Part shown: positions 43,095 through 52,133 of the stretch, piece after piece
Numbering within the stretch: position 1 is the first letter of the stretch
Layout of the letters: each line of letters starts with the position of its first letter
NCBI GenBank assembly: GCA_902619665.1
Contig: CACNFB010000002.1
Coordinates: forward strand, 91,113 to 155,112
Source: an uncultured Pelagibacteraceae bacterium
GTDB lineage: Bacteria; Pseudomonadota; Alphaproteobacteria; Pelagibacterales; Pelagibacteraceae
Direction: 5' to 3'
DNA: 64,000 bases
Notes under the pieces: model-generated
The model's database searches: none
Seen by the model: only the letters and a program-made list of their open reading frames with translations
What the model was told of the DNA's origin: nothing
Program-made: the position numbers and the translations under genes

Positions 43095-43490
43095 ATGGCT
43101 CAAAAAAAAGAATATTTATCAAAAAATCAAAAAATAGTTTTAGATATTATTGAAAAATCTTCACAACCTATGAAAGCGTATTCAATATTGTTTAATGTCC
43201 AAAAAAAAGGTTTAAAAGCACCTCCTCAGGTTTATAGAGCATTAGATAAATTGGTAGAAATAGGAAAAATCCATAAAATTGAAAGTAGAAATGCATTTAT
43301 TGCCTGTAGAAATTCGGCTTGTACAATTACAAATGCTACAGCATTTTCTATTTGTGAGTCATGCGAAGATGTAAAGGAAATTAGTAGCTCAAAGTTATCG
43401 AAATACCTATCAAATTTTCAAGACAAAGAAGGTATGAAATACAACAAATACAATCTTGAGTTTTTTGGTATTTGTAAAAAGTGTAAATAA
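43095..43490 (+). CDS. zur: Fur-family regulator, probable Zur
   Basis: QPMKAYSILFNVQKKGLKAPPQVYRALDKLVEIGKIHKIES, CxxC pairs (CESCED, CKKC), located after znuCB. Confidence 0.9.
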   Translation: MAQKKEYLSKNQKIVLDIIEKSSQPMKAYSILFNVQKKGLKAPPQVYRALDKLVEIGKIHKIESRNAFIACRNSACTITNATAFSICESCEDVKEISSSKLSKYLSNFQDKEGMKYNKYNLEFFGICKKCK

Positions 43491-43498
43491 TCCTTTAT

Positions 43499-43527
43499 TT
43501 TAATAAATTCTTAACATAACTGAAATA
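43499..43527 (+). promoter_or_regulatory. Candidate weak Pho-box-like triplet
   Basis: TTTAATA-AATT-CTTAACA-TAAC-TGAAATA, 11-bp phased, resembles the element upstream of pstS. Confidence 0.3.
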
Positions 43528-43533
43528 ATAATA

Positions 43534-43770
43534 ATGAAAGGAAATTTTATGTTTATAAAAAAATACCTAAAATGGATTAGTACGTTTTTAGTTTTAGTAG
43601 GAATACTGCTAACAAATTTAAATATATATCCATTAAATATATATTTTCATGGTTTGGGAGTTGTTGGATGGACTATAGCTGGATTTATAAGTAAGGATAA
43701 GGCAATTTTAACTAACTTTGGTCTGCAAATACCGCTATTCGTGATTGGTATTTATAAAGTTATTTTTTAA
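43534..43770 (+). CDS. Small membrane protein, unknown function (start may be 43549)
   Basis: Two to three hydrophobic segments; stop directly precedes arsC ATG. Confidence 0.75.
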   Translation: MKGNFMFIKKYLKWISTFLVLVGILLTNLNIYPLNIYFHGLGVVGWTIAGFISKDKAILTNFGLQIPLFVIGIYKVIF

Positions 43771-44202
43771 ATGAAGAATATATTGTTCGTATGCACAGGT
43801 AATTCAGCAAGAAGTATTATTGCTGAAAGTATTATAAATAATGAGTATGACGATTTGTATAAAGGTTTTAGTGCTGGGAGTAATCCGACAGGAAAAATTA
43901 ACGAAGATGTGAAGAATTATTTATTATCAAAACATTATGATCTTTCAAATTATAAATCTAAAAATTTTAATGAATTTATTAATGGTCAAATTAAAATGGA
44001 TTACGTAATTACAGTTTGTAATAACGCCAATAGCGAAGTCTGCCCTATTTGGCCAAATAAAGATAAGATAATTCATTGGGATATAGAGGATCCTATTAAA
44101 ATACTTAATGAAACAAATGACTTAAATAAAAAAGATGAAATAATAGAAAAAGTTTACAATAATATTCATAAAAGAATAAAGGAACTTATAAATGAAAAAT
44201 AA
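43771..44202 (+). CDS. arsC: Arsenate reductase (LMW-phosphatase/thioredoxin-type ArsC)
   Basis: ILFVCTGNSARSIIAESIIN (CX5R), VCNNANSEVCPIWP cysteine pair. Confidence 0.9.
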   Translation: MKNILFVCTGNSARSIIAESIINNEYDDLYKGFSAGSNPTGKINEDVKNYLLSKHYDLSNYKSKNFNEFINGQIKMDYVITVCNNANSEVCPIWPNKDKIIHWDIEDPIKILNETNDLNKKDEIIEKVYNNIHKRIKELINEK

Positions 44203-44851
44203 AAATCGTTATTTTCTTGCTGAACTGTTAGGCAGTTGTTTTTTAGTAATGATTATTGTTGGCTCAGGTTTAATGGCTGAAAACTTAACTAATGACGTTG
44301 CTGTGATGTTAATAGCGAATACCATAGCAACAGGTGCAGGTTTATTTGTGCTTATTACAGTATTTGCTGACGTATCAGGAGCTCATTTTAATCCATTTGT
44401 AAGTATAGCTATGACAATAACAGGTAAATTAAAAAAGAAACTGTTACCCTACTATATCATTGCTCAATTGATTGGTTGCTTGATTGGTGTTGGTTTAGCC
44501 AATTTCTTTTTTGAAAATGAAATTTATGAATTATCTACTAAGTCAAGAGATGGAATTTATATTTTAACCTCGGAGACAATAGCTACATTAGGACTTATAG
44601 TGATAATTTTTGGTTCAATGAGTTCAGGTAAAATTGCTGTTGCTGCTAGTGTTGGTCTTTATATTACTGCCGGTTATTGGTTTACTTCTTCGACTTCTTT
44701 TGCAAATCCAGCTGTTGCAATTGCTAGAACATTTACAGAGTCTTTTACAGGTATTAGTTATTTAAACACTCCTTATTATATCTTGGCTGAGCTTATCGGA
44801 ATGTTAATTGCTGTATTTATTGTTAAAAAGTTATTTTTAGAGAAAAATTGA
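44192..44851 (+). CDS. MIP-family channel (aquaporin, AqpS-like)
   Basis: FLAELLGSCFLVMIIVGSGLMAE, SGAHFNPFVS (NPF in place of NPA), FANPAVAIART (second NPA). Confidence 0.9.
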   Translation: MKNKNRYFLAELLGSCFLVMIIVGSGLMAENLTNDVAVMLIANTIATGAGLFVLITVFADVSGAHFNPFVSIAMTITGKLKKKLLPYYIIAQLIGCLIGVGLANFFFENEIYELSTKSRDGIYILTSETIATLGLIVIIFGSMSSGKIAVAASVGLYITAGYWFTSSTSFANPAVAIARTFTESFTGISYLNTPYYILAELIGMLIAVFIVKKLFLEKN

Positions 44852-45339
44852 AAGACTTAAAGCTTACCAATCAAATAAGTTTAATTAACAAAAAATTTAA
44901 GAAAAAAGAATTTTATCATTATTTTAAAACTTCTAATCTTTCATTAGTAATTGCAAAGATAAAAAATAAATATATATTAGTTTCTCAAAAAAGAGTTCCG
45001 ATTAATAAAATTAATTATGAGTTTCCTTCCGGTATAGTAGAAAAAAATGAAACAACCTTGCGATCAGCTCAAAAAGAATTAACAGAAGAAACAGGATACA
45101 AATCAAGATCAAAATTGATTAAAATGATAACATTTTATACTGAGCCTGGACGATTAACTACTAAAATTACTGGTTATTATACAAAAAAATTGATTAAAAT
45201 TTCAAAGCCAGAAAAAGGTATTAAAGTTCATCTGTTAAGTCAAAACGATATATTTAAATTAATATTAAAACAAAAGTTTAATAATAGTTCTCATATAGCA
45301 ATGTTTTTATATTTAATCAGAAATCATAAAAATTTTTAA
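44848..45339 (+). CDS. NUDIX hydrolase, apparent TTG start
   Basis: NYEFPSGIVEKNETTLRSAQKELTEETGY Nudix box; TTG at 44848 overlaps the TGA of the aquaporin gene. Confidence 0.88.
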   Translation: MKDLKLTNQISLINKKFKKKEFYHYFKTSNLSLVIAKIKNKYILVSQKRVPINKINYEFPSGIVEKNETTLRSAQKELTEETGYKSRSKLIKMITFYTEPGRLTTKITGYYTKKLIKISKPEKGIKVHLLSQNDIFKLILKQKFNNSSHIAMFLYLIRNHKNF

Positions 45340-45419
45340 ACTTAAAGTTGTATTAAAATAACTTTTAGATTTATGAATTTTATGGTTAAATAATTTAAAT
45401 TAAATTTTTGGGGGGTGTA

Positions 45420-45629
45420 ATGAAAAAAAAATTGAAAAAAAGAGAAAAGAAAAGACTGAAGATTTTAAAAACAATAGATGGATTGAAAAATAAAATAACT
45501 GCTAAAGAAAAAAAACTATCTAATATTAATGTTAAAATTGCTGATTTAGAAAAAAAGGTTGCAGAAAAAAAAGCAAGAAAAATGGCAAAAAAACAAGCTA
45601 GTGAAAGCACTGCATCTTTAAACAATTAA
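45420..45629 (+). CDS. Lys-rich small coiled-coil protein
   Basis: MKKKLKKREKKRLKILKTIDGLKNKITAKEKKLSNINVKIADLEKKVAEKKARKMAKKQASESTASLNN; strong purine leader ggggggtgta upstream. Confidence 0.65.
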   Translation: MKKKLKKREKKRLKILKTIDGLKNKITAKEKKLSNINVKIADLEKKVAEKKARKMAKKQASESTASLNN

Positions 45630-45637
45630 CAACTTGT

Positions 45638-45679
45638 ATGGGGTCTTTCTTCCCCATCGACAAAGACAAGGAAGAAAGA
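45638..45679 (+). other. GC-rich intergenic element with two mutually exclusive hairpins, or a 22-codon ORF
   Basis: ATGGGG(TCTTTCTT)CCCCAT stem at 45638-45657; alternative perfect 10-bp pairing TCTTTCTTCC (45644-45653) with GGAAGAAAGA (45670-45679). Confidence 0.45.
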
Positions 45680-45755
45680 AGGAAGTTAACAAAATTAAAT
45701 CTTTAGAGGAAGAATAAATATAAATTAAAGAATAATTTTGTAGATAAACTTTAAG

Positions 45756-45776
45756 ATATTTTTGTTACAAAAATAT
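45756..45776. terminator. Candidate AU-rich hairpin between convergent genes
   Basis: ATATTTTTG-TTA-CAAAAATAT perfect 9-bp inverted repeat between the small plus-strand ORFs and ppx (-). Confidence 0.35.
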
Positions 45777-45808
45777 TTACCTATTATTACAATTTGATTA
45801 ATATAAAT

Positions 45809-47320
45809 TCATTTTGAATTATTTGAATAAATAACTCTTGGTTCTAAAAATAATTCTCTAGCAAGAGCCTTAAATCTTTTTGTTACCTGTTTGGAAATAA
45901 TTTCTTGATGTTGAGATGGAATTTTTAGAAAAATTGAATTACCTCTTTTATACAATTTAAATTCCTCAAGAAAAATTGTTGATATAGATGTTAAAGATTG
46001 TGAGAATCTCAAAGCAGCACCAACTTGTTTACTTGAAAATATTTCGTTATTATTTAAAAAAGTAAGATATTCAAATTTTGGATTGTATTTAATACTACAG
46101 TATCTCCAGTAACAAGAGAGAGCTAGTTGTATCCTTTCTTTATGTGTAAGTCTTAGCAAAGGCGTATTAAGGGTTTCTTGAAACACTAGTTCTGCTTTTT
46201 GAAAAGCACCAAGACCCCAATCCATATGACTTAAAACACAAGCTAGATATAATAATTTTTTGTTATAGTGCTCATTACCATCAAATACAGGTAGTATAAA
46301 TTTAAAATATTTTTGGTAGGTAGATCCTAAATCCCCCCTTTTTAATGCAATATATTCAATTGATTTATTAAAAATTTCTGCCTCTTTTATATTTTTTAAA
46401 TGATCAATTGATAAAGAACCTTCCCTCAAACCACTTATTGAACATAATATTTTTTTTGGATTTGTTATAGTCATTATCTCATTTAAAATAATAGAACTAT
46501 ACGGTAAATATTGTGTTCTAGATTTTGAAATATACTCCACAGTTTTAAGTTTTGATTTGTTAAAGTTTGAAATTTTTTCAACAAATTTAGTCAATGTAGA
46601 TCTATTTATAGAATATTGATGAATAATATGAACCGGATGATTATTTTGGAAAAGATGTAATTTAAATAAAGATCTCCATGTTCCACCCACTAAATATAAA
46701 TTATTAAATTTTTTTTTAGATAACCATTTTTCCTCTCTTAATAATTTCTTTACATACTTAGGTAAATTTCTTTTTTTAACAATTGGATTATTCATTAATC
46801 TAAGAACACCAATTGGCAAAGAGGTTTTGTTCGTAACAATATTATTTTCAACTCTAGCTAATTCTAAACTTCCTCCACCAAGATCTGCTACTAATCCATC
46901 AACATTATCAAACCCGATTTTTACACCTTCGGCAGAAAAATTTGCTTCTTCTTCACCACTTAGAATATTAATTTTTGTTTTAAAAAGAGTTTCTACTTCG
47001 CTGATAAATTGTTTTGCATCTGTAGCCTCTCGCAAAACAGCAGTCGCAATTATTTTCAAATTTGTAATTTTTGATACATTCAAAATTTCTGAAAATCTTT
47101 TTAAAATTTTTAATGCATATTCTGATCCAGATTTATGAAGCTTTCTTGATTTGTCTAAATTTTTTCCAAGTTCACATACTGCTTTTTCATTAAATGACGG
47201 AACTCTTGTTGAGCTAAAATCATCATAAATCAACATTCTTATAGAATTTGAACCAATATCAATAATTGCTAATTTTAAATGTTTTGATGCAGATTGTTGT
47301 TTTGTATTAATTACTTCCAC
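45809..47320 (-). CDS. ppx: Ppx/GppA family exopolyphosphatase
   Basis: AIIDIGSNSIRMLIYD, LVADLGGGSLEL, ISGLREG. Confidence 0.93.
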   Translation of the reverse strand: MEVINTKQQSASKHLKLAIIDIGSNSIRMLIYDDFSSTRVPSFNEKAVCELGKNLDKSRKLHKSGSEYALKILKRFSEILNVSKITNLKIIATAVLREATDAKQFISEVETLFKTKINILSGEEEANFSAEGVKIGFDNVDGLVADLGGGSLELARVENNIVTNKTSLPIGVLRLMNNPIVKKRNLPKYVKKLLREEKWLSKKKFNNLYLVGGTWRSLFKLHLFQNNHPVHIIHQYSINRSTLTKFVEKISNFNKSKLKTVEYISKSRTQYLPYSSIILNEIMTITNPKKILCSISGLREGSLSIDHLKNIKEAEIFNKSIEYIALKRGDLGSTYQKYFKFILPVFDGNEHYNKKLLYLACVLSHMDWGLGAFQKAELVFQETLNTPLLRLTHKERIQLALSCYWRYCSIKYNPKFEYLTFLNNNEIFSSKQVGAALRFSQSLTSISTIFLEEFKLYKRGNSIFLKIPSQHQEIISKQVTKRFKALARELFLEPRVIYSNNSK

Positions 47321-49463
47321 TTTTAATTAGTTTTAGATGCAATTTTTTAGGTTGCATAGTTAGTTTAGCTTTACCTCTTCCAGATAAGCTCGGATTATTC
47401 ATAAAATATTCATGAGCCGAAAAGGAATCGTACTTACTATATTTAATTTTTTTATAATTACCATCAGCTTTAAGTTCCCAACTCTGATTAGTATCAAGAT
47501 AATTTGCTAACATTATTTGATCTAAAATCTGTTCATGAACAGTTTCATTTTCAATTGGAACTAGAAGTTCTACTCTTCTATTTAAATTTCTTGGCATTAA
47601 ATCAGCTGAAGAAATATATACTTTCGCATTTCTATTAGGCATTTTTTTTGTACCGTTACTAAAACAATAAATTCTAGAATGCTCTAAAAATCTTCCTATT
47701 ATACTTTTTACAACTATGTTTTCAGATCTATCTTTAACTCCTGGTCTTAAACAACAAACACCCCTCACAAATAAATGAATTTTTACACCAGCATTCGAAG
47801 CTTCATAAAATTTGTCAATAATTTCTGGATCTACTAATGAATTCATTTTTGCCCAAATAGCTGCAAATTTACCATTTTTAGAATTCTTAATTTCAGCATC
47901 AATATTTTCATTTAAAGTTTGCCTCATATTTATTGGCGAAATTGAAATTTTATTTAAATTTTTTGGTTTTGCGTATCCTGTTACATAATTGAAAAACTTT
48001 TCAACATCTGATGCCATTTTCTTATCACAACTAAATAAAGATAGATCAGTATAAATTTTAGCATTTACAGGATGATAATTACCAGTTCCTAAATGAAAAT
48101 AAGTTTGTATTTTTCCTTGTTCTCTTCTTAAAACTAATGATGATTTTGCATGAGTTTTATATTTAGCAAAACCATAAACAATTTGAACACCTACTTTTTC
48201 TAAACTTCTTGATAGTTGAATATTAGCCTCCTCATCAAATCTAGCTTTAATTTCAATTAAAGCGGTAACTGTTTTTCCGTTTTCTGCTGCTGTTATTAAA
48301 GCTTTAACAATAGGTGAGTCTAGAGTTGTTCTATATAAAGTTTGTTTAATAGCTATAACTTTTTTATCATTTGCTGCTTGGTTTAAAAATTCAATTACAG
48401 CATCAAATGTTTCAAAAGGGTGATGCACAACTAAATCTTTCTTTTTGATAGTTTCAAAAAAATTATCATTATATTCTTTTAATCTTTCAACTTCTCTGGG
48501 TATAAAATGTTTGAATCTTAATTTTGGATTTTTTACCTTACATATTTGATCTATATCTTGAATTCCAACAAGGCCAGCTACATTATAAATATAGTCAGGA
48601 TTTATGTCTAATTTATTTGTAATAAATCTTATCAATTCATTATCACTATTTTCAAGGACCTCTAAACGAACAATATCACCCGTTCTACGTCTTTTTAAAG
48701 CCAATTCAAAAGATCTAACTAAATCTTCTGCTTCTTCTTGAATCTCTACATCGCTATCTCTTATTACTCTAAAAATCATTTTCTTTTCTAAATCATGATC
48801 TGGAAAAATTTCATTAGCAAAAAAACTTATTACATCATCTAAAATAACAAACTTCTTATGATTTTTGGAAGACTCTATTTCAATAAATCTAGATAATGCT
48901 TTTGGTATTACAATTATCGAGTTTAAAATCCTTTTTCTATTTTTCTTCCTTAGCTTCATTACAAGTGCTCTTCCCTGGTTGATTATAAACGGAAATGGGT
49001 GGGCAGGATCAATAGCTGATGGTGTTAATAAAGGATAAATCTCTTCTATAAATATTTCTAGAAGTTTTTTTTTATCCTTAGTATTTAAATTAACTGGTTT
49101 TACTAAACTGATATTATTTTTTTTTAATTCCATAATCAGTTGAATAAAAATTTTGTTCTGTTTTTTTAATAGACTCTTAGTTTCAAGAACTACTTCATCC
49201 ATTTGCTCATCAGGTGTCAAACCATCAGAACTTAATGAGTCAACTTCTTGTTTTATTTGACTATATAGACCAGCTACACGAACCATAAAAAATTCATCAA
49301 GATTAGAACCCGCAATTGATAAAAATTTTACCCTTTCATATAAGGGATTTTCAATATTTTGTGATTCAAAAAGTACTCTATCATTAAATTTTAACCACGA
49401 AAGTTCTCTATTGATATATTTATTCTTAAGTTCTTCTTTTTGTTGTTTTTTTAAAGCAGTCAT
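47307..49463 (-). CDS. ppk1: Polyphosphate kinase 1; start probably MTALKKQQ (49463), alternatively 49496
   Basis: YINRELSWLKFNDRVLFE, LTPSAIDPAHPFPFI, YFHLGTGNYHPVNAK, YTDLSLFSCD. Confidence 0.96.
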   Translation of the reverse strand: MTALKKQQKEELKNKYINRELSWLKFNDRVLFESQNIENPLYERVKFLSIAGSNLDEFFMVRVAGLYSQIKQEVDSLSSDGLTPDEQMDEVVLETKSLLKKQNKIFIQLIMELKKNNISLVKPVNLNTKDKKKLLEIFIEEIYPLLTPSAIDPAHPFPFIINQGRALVMKLRKKNRKRILNSIIVIPKALSRFIEIESSKNHKKFVILDDVISFFANEIFPDHDLEKKMIFRVIRDSDVEIQEEAEDLVRSFELALKRRRTGDIVRLEVLENSDNELIRFITNKLDINPDYIYNVAGLVGIQDIDQICKVKNPKLRFKHFIPREVERLKEYNDNFFETIKKKDLVVHHPFETFDAVIEFLNQAANDKKVIAIKQTLYRTTLDSPIVKALITAAENGKTVTALIEIKARFDEEANIQLSRSLEKVGVQIVYGFAKYKTHAKSSLVLRREQGKIQTYFHLGTGNYHPVNAKIYTDLSLFSCDKKMASDVEKFFNYVTGYAKPKNLNKISISPINMRQTLNENIDAEIKNSKNGKFAAIWAKMNSLVDPEIIDKFYEASNAGVKIHLFVRGVCCLRPGVKDRSENIVVKSIIGRFLEHSRIYCFSNGTKKMPNRNAKVYISSADLMPRNLNRRVELLVPIENETVHEQILDQIMLANYLDTNQSWELKADGNYKKIKYSKYDSFSAHEYFMNNPSLSGRGKAKLTMQPKKLHLKLIKSGSN

Positions 49464-49476
49464 GTATTTAGAATTT

Positions 49477-50001
49477 ATGTTTGAATTATACGTCATGAGG
49501 CACGCAAAATCCAGTTGGGAAGATTTGAATATTAATGATTTTGATAGACCGCTGAATAAAAGAGGTAAAAAAAGTGCAAAAAAAATTTGTGAATTTTTTG
49601 TTAAAAGAAAATACAGATTTGAATTTGCTTTGATATCATCAGCTAAAAGAACCCGAAGTACTTTTGAAATTTTGTCAAAAGGAATTCCTGAGCCAAAAAC
49701 AACAGAATATTCAAAGAGTTTATACTTAGCAGATGAATTTACAATTATAAATAAAATTAAAAAAATATCGAGTAACTACAAATCAATTTTATTAATAAAT
49801 CATGAACCCACAGTTAAAAATTTAGTAAGGTATCTAACCAAAAATCATGAAACCAATAATTTCAAATTAATGAATTATAAATTTCCTACAGCTGCATTTG
49901 CTTTAATTAATTTTGATATTAAAGGTTGGGACGAAATAGAAAAAAAAGGAATGTTAAAAAAATTTATAAGACCCAAAGATCTTCAAGACTCTAAAGAATA
50001 A
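49477..50001 (+). CDS. sixA: SixA-like phosphohistidine phosphatase; start at MFELYVMRH
   Basis: ELYVMRHAKSSWEDLNINDFDRPLNKRGKKSA (RHG motif), LLINHEPTVKNL. Confidence 0.9.
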   Translation: MFELYVMRHAKSSWEDLNINDFDRPLNKRGKKSAKKICEFFVKRKYRFEFALISSAKRTRSTFEILSKGIPEPKTTEYSKSLYLADEFTIINKIKKISSNYKSILLINHEPTVKNLVRYLTKNHETNNFKLMNYKFPTAAFALINFDIKGWDEIEKKGMLKKFIRPKDLQDSKE

Positions 50002-50666
50002 CCTGCAGATCTAACCGTTCTAATTAAAGGTTTTACGTTTTCAATATTTATAGCTTGTCTTAATCTTCTAATATGGACATCTACAGTTCTAGACTCAACG
50101 TATATATTCTCTCCCCATACATTGTTTAAAAGCTGTTCTCGTGAATAAACTCTTTTAGGATTTTTGATAAAAAAATCTAAAAGTTTAAATTCAGTTGGGC
50201 CTAAAGTAATTTCTTTATCTTTTCTATAAACTCTTTTTGTAATCCGGTCTATTTTTAAATCAGTAAATTCTACAATATCTGATGATGATTGAGGTTTAGA
50301 TCTTCTCAATAAAGATTTAATTCGAGCATTCAATTCTTTTTGACTAAAAGGTTTAGTCACATAATCATCTGCACCAGTATCAAATGCTTTTAATTTGTCC
50401 TCTTCCTCCCCTTTTGCAGTTAACATAATGATAGGAATATCATTAAACTTATTATTTTTTTTTAAATTTTTACAAATTTCAACACCAGATAATTCAGGTA
50501 ACATCCAATCCATTAATATTAAATCTGGGTGTTTTAATTTTATTTGTTTAAGAGCATCTTCTCCATTTTCTGAATGACTAACTTTATAACCTTCTTTTTC
50601 AAGATTATACTTTAACAAACTAACAATTGATGCTTCATCTTCAGCTATAAAAACATGAGCTGACAT
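49983..50666 (-). CDS. phoB: Phosphate regulon response regulator PhoB
   Basis: DLILMDWMLPELSGVE, GADDYVTKPFS, winged-helix SREQLLNNVWGENIYVESRTVDVHIRRLRQA; co-located with pst. Confidence 0.95.
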   Translation of the reverse strand: MSAHVFIAEDEASIVSLLKYNLEKEGYKVSHSENGEDALKQIKLKHPDLILMDWMLPELSGVEICKNLKKNNKFNDIPIIMLTAKGEEEDKLKAFDTGADDYVTKPFSQKELNARIKSLLRRSKPQSSSDIVEFTDLKIDRITKRVYRKDKEITLGPTEFKLLDFFIKNPKRVYSREQLLNNVWGENIYVESRTVDVHIRRLRQAINIENVKPLIRTVRSAGYSLES

Positions 50667-50669
50667 AAA

Positions 50670-51377
50670 TCATTTTTCTCCAGTTACAATTGGCTCTGTG
50701 CCCTTAGGTCTTTCACCTTCTAAATATTCACCTTTAACTAAATAATAAATTTGTTCTGCAACATTTGTAGTATGATCACCAATACGCTCAACGTTTTTGG
50801 TCACAAACAACAAGTGAGTTCCATCCTCTAAATTTTTTTCATCTTCTTTAAGATATTTTATAACTTCTTGCATACAAAGATTTGTTAGATCATCTATTTG
50901 CTCGTCACTTTCCCAAACATTTACTGCCATTGACGCAGATCTTTCTAGATAAGCGTCTAATGTTGATTTTAATTGTTTTTGAACACTAGTAGATACTCTA
51001 TTTAATGCATCTACCAAATTCTTTGGAAGATTTTCATTAAGCAAAAGTGTTCTCTTGGATATATTTTTTGCTAAATCACCTATTCTCTCTAAATCCGAAG
51101 ACATTTTCAGAGCCGTTACAGTCTCTCTTAAATCAATTGCCATAGGTTGTCTCAATGCAATTAAATTTACAACTTGCTGTTCAACTAAAGTCTCAAATTT
51201 ATCTATTTTTTCATCGTCTTGAATTACAGTTTCTGCAATATCGCTATTTCTTGTTGTAATGGCTTGAATAGCTTTACCTAAAGCATCCTCACACGCACTT
51301 CCCATTTTAATTATATTCGCATTAAGATTTTTGAGTTCTTCTTCGTAAGATTTAACTGTATGTGGCGCTTCACCCAT
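50670..51377 (-). CDS. phoU: Phosphate signalling protein PhoU
   Basis: PhoU repeats: DLRETVTALKMSSDLERIGDLAKNI, KNVERIGDHTTNVAE. Confidence 0.96.
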   Translation of the reverse strand: MGEAPHTVKSYEEELKNLNANIIKMGSACEDALGKAIQAITTRNSDIAETVIQDDEKIDKFETLVEQQVVNLIALRQPMAIDLRETVTALKMSSDLERIGDLAKNISKRTLLLNENLPKNLVDALNRVSTSVQKQLKSTLDAYLERSASMAVNVWESDEQIDDLTNLCMQEVIKYLKEDEKNLEDGTHLLFVTKNVERIGDHTTNVAEQIYYLVKGEYLEGERPKGTEPIVTGEK

Positions 51378-52132
51378 TATCCAAACCTCCCGGTTATATA
51401 ATCCTGTGTTTTTGTGTTATCAGGATTCTTAAATATCTTATCAGTTGATCCATGTTCAATCAAATGTCCTAGGTGAAAAAAACCTGTATTTTGAGAGACA
51501 CGTGCAGCTTGAGCCATAGAATGAGTTACAATTATTATTGTATGCTCCTTTTTTAACTCATCAATCAATTCTTCAATTTGTGCTGTTGCTATTGGATCTA
51601 ATGCTGAACAAGGCTCATCCATTAATATAACTTCTGGTCTTACGGAAATTGCTCTAGCAATACAAAGTCTTTGTTGTTGTCCTCCAGATAAACCAGTTCC
51701 AGGTTCATGTAACCTATCTTTTACCTCTTCCCATAGTGCAGCCTTTTTTAAGCTAGTTTCAACAATTTCATCCATTTCTTGCTTTGATTGAGCCATACCG
51801 TGAATTGTTGGGCCGTAAGATATATTTTCATATACAGTTTTTGGGAAAGGATTAGGTTTTTGAAAAACCATACCAATTTTTTCTCTAAGTCTTACTACAT
51901 CGCAACTTTTATCATTTATATTAAAGTCATTAATTAAAATTTCTCCTTTAACACTACAGATATCAATTACATCATTCATTCTATTAAGACATCTAAGAAA
52001 AGTTGATTTACCACAACCAGATGGACCAATTAATGCAGTTACTTGGTTTTCTTCAATATCTAAACCTATATTATAGAGGGCCTGTTTTTTTCCGTAAAAA
52101 ACATCTACATTTTTTGCTTTAATCTTTATCAT
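51377..52132 (-). CDS. pstB: Phosphate ABC transporter ATPase PstB; start at MIKIKAK
   Basis: [38 protein letters not shown]. Confidence 0.97.
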   Translation of the reverse strand: MIKIKAKNVDVFYGKKQALYNIGLDIEENQVTALIGPSGCGKSTFLRCLNRMNDVIDICSVKGEILINDFNINDKSCDVVRLREKIGMVFQKPNPFPKTVYENISYGPTIHGMAQSKQEMDEIVETSLKKAALWEEVKDRLHEPGTGLSGGQQQRLCIARAISVRPEVILMDEPCSALDPIATAQIEELIDELKKEHTIIIVTHSMAQAARVSQNTGFFHLGHLIEHGSTDKIFKNPDNTKTQDYITGRFG

Positions 52133-52133
52133 T

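Noticed and set aside
45756-45776. Inverted repeat as a regulatory palindrome
   Set aside because: Purely A/T stem in AT-rich DNA between convergent genes; at best a weak terminator, kept only as a low-confidence feature.
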